Source of the DNA: an uncultured Clostridia bacterium
GTDB taxonomy: Bacteria > Bacillota > Clostridia > Oscillospirales > Butyricicoccaceae
Length of the DNA stretch: 20,665 bases
Assembly (NCBI GenBank): GCA_910589115.1
Contig: CAJUSB010000041.1
Coordinates: forward strand, 5,301-25,965
Reading direction: 5' to 3'
The translations under genes and the position numbers were made by a program. Below, in pieces: positions 15,123-20,665 of this stretch; position 1 is the stretch's first letter; each line of letters opens with the position of its first letter. The notes under the pieces are model-generated. The model ran no database searches and had not been told where the DNA came from. It saw only the letters and a program-made list of their open reading frames with translations.

Positions 15123-16463
15123 TTACTCCTTTATATATGTAATATCTGTACTCTCTCGATAGCATTCCAGCACCCGTGCAAGGTCACATGACAATGCACA
15201 TGCTCCCTCATCCATCTGCCCTGCTGTAATCCGGTTCAGGAACTCTACAATTTCATACCGCAACCCATCCCCGGAAAATTTATAAAAATGTTTTTCCGCA
15301 TCTGATGGATTTTCGTAACGCAATTCAAAATACTCAGTCTTCCACCACGGTGCAGGAACGTAAATATATCCTCGCGTCCCAGAAATTACAAAGCTCCCCT
15401 CACTCTTAACCCCTAATCCAACCTTTGCAGACGCAATAGCATTCGGATACCATAAATCAATACGCGTGAAAAGATCGACTGTCGGTGCGTACGATGTAAA
15501 CCGCATCTCACGCCATTCTCCCCCTAAAAGTTTCAAAATTGCCAGTAAAGGATAACTCGCTAATTCCGCAACGCTCCCCCCTGCACCATTATCCTGCATT
15601 TCACGCACATTTGAGGGAACCAGTTTAGTAAACGCTGCATCAACACTAACTATTCTGCCAATTTTACCGCTTTTCGCACAGCTTATCAGACGCTGAAAAC
15701 CTGGACAATAGGCAGTTTTCAGCGCCTCCAAAAGGACAAGTCTTTGCGACTTTGCTAATGCAAACAGTTCTTTCGCTTCCCTCACGGAGAATACCATAGG
15801 CTTTTCGCACAACACATGTTTACCCGCTAATAGTGCCTGACGCGCATACTCATAATGCGTCTCATGAGGGGAAGCAATATAAACAGCATTCACCCTTGAC
15901 AAAAACTCGTTATACTGGTCGCTATAAAAGGACAATTCATGCCTTTCGGCAAAACGCTGTGCGGAATCCTGACGGATATTAAAAACTCCATCAACCGTAG
16001 CTCCGCTGACAAACTTAGATTCCATTACAAACCTGCTGGCAATCCGTCCGCTGCCGACAATCCCAAAGTGTATCATCGGATGCTGACGGCTACGCAGTTC
16101 TGTGCTGGAAACACCCTTTGTACGTTCCAGGTAGACGACCTCACAGTATTCCTTCAAATAGTCAAAACGACCGACCCAATCCGAGCCTATTGCAAAAACA
16201 TTGATCCCCATCCGGGTAATATCATCAATTTTCTGCCCTTCATATTCTTCAACCACGATCTCATCCGCAAGCTCTGTTTTCCGCACATTTTCTATTCGTT
16301 CTAATAATGTTTGCTGCACATTCAATTTGCCGCGGTAACGATCATAATTTTCACTCGTCACGCCGACAACCAGATAATCGCCCAGCGCTTTTGCACGGCG
16401 CAGAAGGTTCTCATGTCCTGCATGAAACAAATCAAAAGTCCCGTAAGTAATTACTTTTTTCAT
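15123..16463 (-). CDS. fused TagD-like cytidylyltransferase and Gfo/Idh/MocA-family oxidoreductase
   Basis: A 446-residue fusion. Residues 1-127 are a glycerol-3-phosphate cytidylyltransferase-type domain: TYGTFDLFHAGHENLL with HAGH (14-17), the WVGRFDYL block and RTKGVSST (114-121), equal to the RTxGISTT signature of TagD. Residues 130-446 are a Gfo/Idh/MocA oxidoreductase: Rossmann motif FGIVGSGRIASRF (133-145), YIASPHETHYEYARQALLAG, and CEKP (219-222). It probably makes a CDP-polyol, the second domain forming the polyol-phosphate or acting on a related sugar; this is inferred by analogy with the fused ribitol enzymes (TarI/TarJ, Bcs1). The real start is ATG 16463, with AAAGGG eight bases upstream and an ATGA overlap with the upstream gene. 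Immediately downstream lies the polyol-phosphate transferase. Confidence 0.92.
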   Translation of the reverse strand: MKKVITYGTFDLFHAGHENLLRRAKALGDYLVVGVTSENYDRYRGKLNVQQTLLERIENVRKTELADEIVVEEYEGQKIDDITRMGINVFAIGSDWVGRFDYLKEYCEVVYLERTKGVSSTELRSRQHPMIHFGIVGSGRIASRFVMESKFVSGATVDGVFNIRQDSAQRFAERHELSFYSDQYNEFLSRVNAVYIASPHETHYEYARQALLAGKHVLCEKPMVFSVREAKELFALAKSQRLVLLEALKTAYCPGFQRLISCAKSGKIGRIVSVDAAFTKLVPSNVREMQDNGAGGSVAELASYPLLAILKLLGGEWREMRFTSYAPTVDLFTRIDLWYPNAIASAKVGLGVKSEGSFVISGTRGYIYVPAPWWKTEYFELRYENPSDAEKHFYKFSGDGLRYEIVEFLNRITAGQMDEGACALSCDLARVLECYRESTDITYIKE

Positions 16464-17530
16464 TGCATTTTCCCTTTCATGCACTTAATCTTAAATTCTA
16501 TCCATGCTTGTATATAACGCAAAATATATCGAAATCCGATCTGCCCTGCACGATATTCCTGAAGCACCTTATCACGGTGGCTGAAATCAACAGCCTGTGA
16601 AATATAACCCTCCGCACTAATGTTACGAAATACCCCTGGCATAATGCCAATCAGCTGCTCAAAACGGGATTCCTGTCCCTCCCAGCAATATTGAAACATA
16701 TGCTTGCGAAAAAGTTCAAAAGCCTCACGGCGTTCATCTCCGTCCCATATCCGAAATAAAAACACCCGTAAAAACTCACACATTCCACAGTAAACATACT
16801 CCTCGCTCTCCCGCTGATATGCTGTGTCTGCCAACTCTCTGAGAAGCTGCTCACGGCACAGCAAATGCAATCGGAAAAACGATAATGTATACCGGTGTGT
16901 CATAGATGGCTGGTTATCTTCGGTATGGTGCCAATAGCAGTAAACTGGTTTTTTTAGAACCGCCGTCTTAGGTGAACACTTCAGCAATAATATTAAGAAA
17001 ATAACATCCTCGCCCATTATTAAATTTGGAAAACTCAACTGATGTGTTTCCAAAAAGGTACGGCGAATCAGCTTATTCCAGACACATGGCGTAGACAGCA
17101 GCAACTGAAAAGTGCTGTCACGCGCAGTAATCGGTACAGGGACCCATTCAGTTTCACCATCGTCCCGCATGTTATAATGTGCACCAACTACTACATCACA
17201 TTTTTGTCTGGACGCCTTATGCAGCAGCAATGCATACGCATCTGGTGGTACCGTATCATCACTATCACAGAACGCCAGAAAATCTCCCTTTGCAACTGAA
17301 ATAGCAACATTCCGTGCTGTACAAACCTCTCCGTGCTCAATTGTAATCACTTTAATCCTTTTATCACGGCAAGAGTATTCCTCTAAAATCTTAGGGCTCC
17401 GATCAGTGCATCCGTTATTTACCGCTAAAATTTCTAAATCCCGCTCACTCTGTCCAAGAATAGATGTCAAACATGCGGGAAGATACCGTTCCGTATTATA
17501 AACCGGAATAATCACACTGATTTTCGGCAT
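16460..17530 (-). CDS. GT2 family glycosyltransferase
   Basis: A 356-residue cytoplasmic glycosyltransferase. It begins PKISVIIPVYNTERYLPACL and carries VNNGCTDRS, TARNVAISVAKGDFLAFCDSDD (DSDD at 89-92) and MGEDVIF, the usual nucleotide-, metal- and acceptor-side blocks of family 2. The C-terminal 130 residues have no clear domain, and no membrane span is evident. The canonical Asp-Asp-Gly-Ser is NNGC here. ATG 17530 is preceded by GAAGGG ten bases after the stop of the upstream GT2; the stop codon shares ATGA with the start of the cytidylyltransferase fusion. Donor and acceptor cannot be read from sequence; it probably adds one residue of the repeat unit or linkage unit. Confidence 0.93.
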   Translation of the reverse strand: MPKISVIIPVYNTERYLPACLTSILGQSERDLEILAVNNGCTDRSPKILEEYSCRDKRIKVITIEHGEVCTARNVAISVAKGDFLAFCDSDDTVPPDAYALLLHKASRQKCDVVVGAHYNMRDDGETEWVPVPITARDSTFQLLLSTPCVWNKLIRRTFLETHQLSFPNLIMGEDVIFLILLLKCSPKTAVLKKPVYCYWHHTEDNQPSMTHRYTLSFFRLHLLCREQLLRELADTAYQRESEEYVYCGMCEFLRVFLFRIWDGDERREAFELFRKHMFQYCWEGQESRFEQLIGIMPGVFRNISAEGYISQAVDFSHRDKVLQEYRAGQIGFRYILRYIQAWIEFKIKCMKGKMQ

Positions 17531-17540
17531 ACGCAGCCCT

Positions 17541-18521
17541 TCACCCCTTCCCTTTCGGACGCAGTCGTCTGTGTCGGCACAAAATCAATACCTCGTATAT
17601 CCGCCAACACCTTCTAATCAGAAATAGTTTTAGCCGTTCCAAACATGTAAAATATCCATTCCTCGGTACGTAACGGAATTCGCCGCATAAACTCGATCTC
17701 ACCTCATCCCGAAGAGCTTTCCACCCATGAAACCGAAAGCAAACAATTTTTGAACATACGTCCAACTCATTTCGTAAGTATTCCGTTTGAAAATGTACAT
17801 ACGCAACATGGTCTTTCCCGGACTGCTCCATTGCATCTCTTAGAATATTCCGAAAACTTTCCACACTCTCACGTGTTGGTTCTCTATGGCAAAGGCTTTC
17901 CGCCTGTTGACGATAGTGGTATTTTACCTCTCCTCCAAAAGCTATTCGTTCCACCTTCGGCAGCACATCAAGGTTGAACAACAAATCTTCCCCTATCAGA
18001 TAACCATCCTCAAAACGTATCGTTTCTAAGAGACTGCGATGATATAATTTGTTATACACCTGATTGGTAAAATATTTCCATTCCGTTATTGTTTGAAATG
18101 GTGTTATTGAACATATCGATGCCTCTGGGCACAACACTTGTCTACTACTCCTACCTTCATAAACCACTCCACACTGCGACAATTCCGCATCATAATATAC
18201 CGCCAAATCCAACAAATATTCGTACAGTTCTGGATCACCCCAGTCGTCTGCATCCATCCAGCCAATCCATTCCCCTGACGCCACCGCAAGTCCGGCGTTC
18301 CTCGCGGCTGCCGCCCCACTATTTTCTTGCCAAAGTACGCGGATTCTAGGATCCTTCTGCGCATATGCCTCGCAAATTTCTCTACTTCCATCTGTGGAAC
18401 CATCGTCCACCAAGATCAGCTCCAACGCCTCGTATGTCTGCGCTGTTAAGCTGTCTAAACATGTTTGTAAATATGGCTCTGCATTATATACTGGGACAAT
18501 CACTGTAATCAAAGATTTCAT
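17541..18521 (-). CDS. GT2 family glycosyltransferase
   Basis: A 326-residue family 2 glycosyltransferase with fully canonical motifs: SLITVIVPVYNAEPYL, LILVDDGSTDGS (36-47), NSGAAAARNAGLAVASGEWIG and MDADDW (89-94). The C-terminal third is basic (for example LFLIRRCWRIYEVLILCRHRRLRPKGKG, the last 28 residues), which may hold it to the membrane. The start is ambiguous between GTG 18524 and ATG 18521; I take the ATG, which overlaps the GT4 stop as TGATG, with AAGGATGG upstream. Its intact motifs contrast with the substituted loops of the three other GT2 domains in the right half. Sugar specificity unknown. Confidence 0.93.
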   Translation of the reverse strand: MKSLITVIVPVYNAEPYLQTCLDSLTAQTYEALELILVDDGSTDGSREICEAYAQKDPRIRVLWQENSGAAAARNAGLAVASGEWIGWMDADDWGDPELYEYLLDLAVYYDAELSQCGVVYEGRSSRQVLCPEASICSITPFQTITEWKYFTNQVYNKLYHRSLLETIRFEDGYLIGEDLLFNLDVLPKVERIAFGGEVKYHYRQQAESLCHREPTRESVESFRNILRDAMEQSGKDHVAYVHFQTEYLRNELDVCSKIVCFRFHGWKALRDEVRSSLCGEFRYVPRNGYFTCLERLKLFLIRRCWRIYEVLILCRHRRLRPKGKG

Positions 18522-19648
18522 CACTTGCCATCCTTAAATAACTGGCTTATATAGCTTTCCTGGATCTTCTGTACGACCGCATCAATCCCATAGTCTGCAT
18601 CTCTGATTTGGCGCCATCCATCCGCACGCGGTATTTCCTGCCGCACCGATAATAGTGCTTTTGCCCAGCATTCGCTACCACTCTTTAACGGCAATGCATG
18701 AACCAACGGTGTTACATATGCCTCTCGCGGAATACATTCTGAGCAAATAATTGGTAGTCCTGCAGCCTGAGCTTCGATTATTGCAATCCCAAGCCCTTCA
18801 AACAAGCTCGGAAAAGCAAAAGCGTCCATAGCCCACAACATTTTTTCCGGCTGTTTGGAAACACCAAAAAACATTACTTTATCAAATATACCGAGACGTT
18901 CCGCCTTTTGTTTTAATGCATCCGCCTGCGTCCCTTCTCCAATTAAAAGTAAGCGGGCTTTAGGATTACGTTTTATTGCCTCATTAAATACATCTAATAA
19001 AAATATTTGATTCTTTTGTTCACATAAACGCCCAATATTGCCAATCACAAAAGCATCTGATAATCCCAACTGATGACGAATATTTATACGTTCTGCTTCA
19101 TTAAATCGAAACCGTTCAACCTCTATGCCATTTGATATCCACCGAAAGGAATTAAGTTTATTCGCTGGAAATAAAAATTCTGCTGCGACTAATGAACACG
19201 CCCATAAATCTGTTGCGTCCTTCGTAAAGTGTTCCCTTGCCAGGTTATGGACGAACAGTTTCAATGGTCGAGTACGGCTACTTCGCAGAGCCGTGTTATG
19301 ACTATGTGCAATTCGTATCGACACCCCGGCCCTCTTTGCAAGATGCAAATAATACAATGACACGCCATGAAAAGCGTTTAAGTGCAGAACATCGTAATGG
19401 CGTTTTTCTAGTAATTTTTGAAAACGTCTGTAGTTTTCTGGTAGATTATGCTGACTGCCTGAAAGCTCATAAAAATGAATGCCATGTTCTTTCATTGGCT
19501 GCGTAAAAATGCTTTCCCTCTGGCTGGCACACACAAGATCAATTTGCACCCTTTTCGGATCTATTCGGCAAAGAACACTACACAAAAAGGATTCAATCCC
19601 GCCTGATTCCCAGCTTTCGCAAAAACAACAAACTTTAATTGGCTGCAT
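18521..19648 (-). CDS. GT4 family (GT-B fold) glycosyltransferase
   Basis: A 375-residue retaining glycosyltransferase. The N-terminal domain has FCESWESGGIESFLCSVL (the glycine-rich acceptor loop) and HLNAFHGVSLYYLHLAKRAG; RIAHSHNT and WISNGIEVERF follow. The C-terminal domain has NIGRLCEQKNQIFLLD and the E-x7-E signature FPSLFEGLGIAIIEAQAAG (E284, E292). It resembles EpsF-like enzymes of Gram-positive exopolysaccharide loci. Three ATGs lie near the start (19669, 19657, 19648). GGAGG is ten bases before 19648 and only one base before 19657, so 19648 is chosen. The gene starts inside the last 14 bases of the upstream small gene, which indicates coupling. As one of the first enzymes of the operon it may act early on the lipid-linked acceptor (inference). 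Confidence 0.93.
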   Translation of the reverse strand: MQPIKVCCFCESWESGGIESFLCSVLCRIDPKRVQIDLVCASQRESIFTQPMKEHGIHFYELSGSQHNLPENYRRFQKLLEKRHYDVLHLNAFHGVSLYYLHLAKRAGVSIRIAHSHNTALRSSRTRPLKLFVHNLAREHFTKDATDLWACSLVAAEFLFPANKLNSFRWISNGIEVERFRFNEAERINIRHQLGLSDAFVIGNIGRLCEQKNQIFLLDVFNEAIKRNPKARLLLIGEGTQADALKQKAERLGIFDKVMFFGVSKQPEKMLWAMDAFAFPSLFEGLGIAIIEAQAAGLPIICSECIPREAYVTPLVHALPLKSGSECWAKALLSVRQEIPRADGWRQIRDADYGIDAVVQKIQESYISQLFKDGK

Positions 19649-20114
19649 CGCTTGCATTCCTCCAGCCAATTAAAAACTGTGCCTGCCTCAGAACGTAATT
19701 ATACATCTGCTTCATCATAAAATTGATGTTTTCTTTAATTTTCGCATGTAACAGCTGATGCATGCACTTTAAGCAATATAAATATTTTCTCGGAACCTGT
19801 GTTAAAACGCGCAGACAATGTTTCATCATGACTGCATAAACCCAACTCGTTGCATTCACTTTCCACGCTAAAAAACTATTAATCATACCGGGCATATAAC
19901 CCAAACATTTCAATCTTCCACTCCAACGCTCACATATACCATAATAGATTATTTTTTCCACCAACAAGGAATCGTACTTATATCTCAATCCCTGTCGATG
20001 CCAATGCAATATTTCATCGAATTGTCTTTCCTGTAAGTCAGCAATCCAATACTGCTCCGCTCTCCTATGTGTCAACCGGACGCTCAAAGCCATATCGTAC
20101 TGACACGGAATCAA
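19635..20114 (-). CDS. unrecognised basic protein of about 159 residues
   Basis: I do not recognise this gene. An AAAGGAG (20122-20128) sits seven bases before an in-frame TTG at 20114, giving a start IPCQYDMALSVRLTHRRAE; an ATG at 20153 with a poorly placed AAGAAGG is the alternative and would add 13 basic residues. The protein is rich in Lys, Arg, Tyr, Trp and Met, with features such as QERQFDEILHWHRQGLRYKY and LVEKIIYYGICERW, and a likely helical C-terminal half (ENINFMMKQMYNYVLRQAQFL). There is no signal peptide and no nucleotide-binding motif. It may be the remnant C-terminus of a glycan enzyme or an independent accessory protein. It overlaps the GT4 gene by 14 bp and follows the recombinase-like gene by about 90 bp. 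Confidence 0.6.
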   Translation of the reverse strand: MIPCQYDMALSVRLTHRRAEQYWIADLQERQFDEILHWHRQGLRYKYDSLLVEKIIYYGICERWSGRLKCLGYMPGMINSFLAWKVNATSWVYAVMMKHCLRVLTQVPRKYLYCLKCMHQLLHAKIKENINFMMKQMYNYVLRQAQFLIGWRNASDAAN

Positions 20115-20121
20115 TTGTCGT

Positions 20122-20128
20122 CTCCTTT
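20122..20128 (-). promoter_or_regulatory. ribosome binding site selecting a TTG start
   Basis: On the minus strand AAAGGAG lies seven bases before TTG 20114, in frame with the small unrecognised gene. It is the best ribosome binding site in this gap and places translation start 13 codons inside the longer frame that begins at ATG 20153. Confidence 0.6.
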
Positions 20129-20204
20129 GAATGTACTGTCTGGTTTTTTGCATCCTTATTTCACACCTTCTTCTCCGACAAAACTATCAAAAACTTTATA
20201 AATT

Positions 20205-20665
20205 TCAAAGATTATTTCCTACTGACTCAGATGTGCTGCTTTGCTCCCATCCGACCGTAAGCTGTTCCTGCTCCAGAAGCCGGTCGTGTGCCTGGTCTAT
20301 CAACAGGCTTATATTGCTTTCAAGACCTGCCCGGGTGCTCTGGTAAAGCTTTTGCAAGCAGCGGGTGCTGCCCTTTTCTTCCGGAACATTCGCAACTGGG
20401 CAAATCGCCCGGATCATCCTTGTTACATAAGCTCGATTCATGGGCCGTCCATCCTTCGTTTGAAAAACAGGTCCGGACATATAGCCCTTACGCGTTATAA
20501 AATCCATTAACTCTTTCTGCAAAACTGCGGAAATCCTTACAATCCTTTTTGACCGGTTAAAATCAATATCCAGTTTGCCATTCTTCACCGCTTCTACCGT
20601 TAATTTGGAGAGCTCCTGAACGCTTAACTCTGTCGTTCCAAACAATTTGATCAACAAATATACAC
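20205..20665 (-). CDS. tyrosine-recombinase-like protein, degenerate catalytic domain, 5' end outside window
   Basis: The frame is open to the right edge, so the N-terminus is missing; at least 152 codons remain. LLIKLFGTTELSVQELSKLTVEAV followed by a beta-hairpin with RSKRIVRISAVLQKELMDFI, then GPVFQTKDGRPMNRAYVTRMIRAICPVANVPEEKG, matches the catalytic domain of tyrosine recombinases/integrases. The normal box I TG(L/I)R..EL is TTELSVQEL, so the first catalytic Arg is missing. The HxLRH box is replaced by TRCLQKLYQST, and no GHxxxxTTxxY tail is seen; the end is instead HDRLLEQEQLTVGWE and a short tail. It is therefore probably not an active recombinase. A regulatory or DNA-binding role at the head of the glycan operon is possible, or it is a decaying gene. 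Confidence 0.75.
   Translation of the reverse strand, partial: VYLLIKLFGTTELSVQELSKLTVEAVKNGKLDIDFNRSKRIVRISAVLQKELMDFITRKGYMSGPVFQTKDGRPMNRAYVTRMIRAICPVANVPEEKGSTRCLQKLYQSTRAGLESNISLLIDQAHDRLLEQEQLTVGWEQSSTSESVGNNL

Noticed and set aside
20154..20204. Promoter between the recombinase-like gene and the small orphan gene
   Set aside because: A TTGATA occurs on the minus strand, but no acceptable -10 box lies at the right distance, so I do not call a promoter.
1..20665. CRISPR array, transposon or tRNA-associated integration site
   Set aside because: No spaced direct repeats, transposase genes, terminal inverted repeats or tRNA structures were seen; the only integrase-like gene appears inactive and is cut by the window.

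Overview
The window holds one long run of glycan genes, all read from the minus strand, so transcription enters at the right edge and leaves at the left. Genes are packed with gaps of about 0-60 bp or overlaps of 1-14 bp, which suggests a single operon. Strong GGAGG/AAAGGAG ribosome binding sites, several GTG starts, teichoic-acid-type enzymes and the protein sequences suggest a Firmicute, most likely a gut-type member of the Clostridia. That is inference; no rRNA or taxonomic marker is present. I see no tRNA, rRNA, CRISPR array or insertion sequence.

Layout in transcription order, right to left: a partial, degenerate tyrosine-recombinase-like protein (20205 to the edge); an unrecognised small protein (about 19635-20114); three glycosyltransferases (GT4, GT2, GT2; 16460-19648); a fused TagD-like cytidylyltransferase/Gfo-Idh-MocA oxidoreductase (15123-16463); a 914-residue GT2 fused to a CDP-glycerol-type polyol-phosphate transferase (12374-15118); a 531-residue paralogue lacking the transferase half (10786-12381); the three-gene D-glycero-D-manno-heptose pathway (hddC-gmhB fusion, hddA, gmhA; 7956-10766); a two-gene polysaccharide ABC exporter (wzm, wzt; 6413-7934); two overlapping perfect palindromes (6363-6408); a 704-residue membrane GT-C glycosyltransferase (4238-6352); then a dTDP-sugar and lipid-linked glycosylation module: VioA-like aminotransferase, GtrB-like transferase, hexapeptide acyltransferase, GtrA-like protein and rmlA (236-4209). 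At the left edge is the start of an MBOAT O-acyltransferase, cut by the window in a run of 12 C.

Proposed working of the system (inference from families and neighbours): the right half makes a cytoplasmic polymer carrying polyol-phosphate, probably glycerol-phosphate, and heptose. Wzm/Wzt exports it, as TagGH exports wall teichoic acid. The left half makes a dTDP-4-amino-4,6-dideoxyhexose-type sugar, acylates it, loads it on undecaprenyl phosphate (GtrB), moves it across the membrane (GtrA) and attaches it outside with the GT-C enzyme, like the three-component lipoteichoic or wall-teichoic acid glycosylation systems. The MBOAT protein may add O-acyl groups. The product would be an acylated, heptose-containing, teichoic-acid-like surface polymer. 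The most unusual parts are the two enzyme fusions, the paralogue pair differing by one whole domain, the palindrome pair beside the exporter, and the seemingly inactive recombinase-like protein at the head of the operon.
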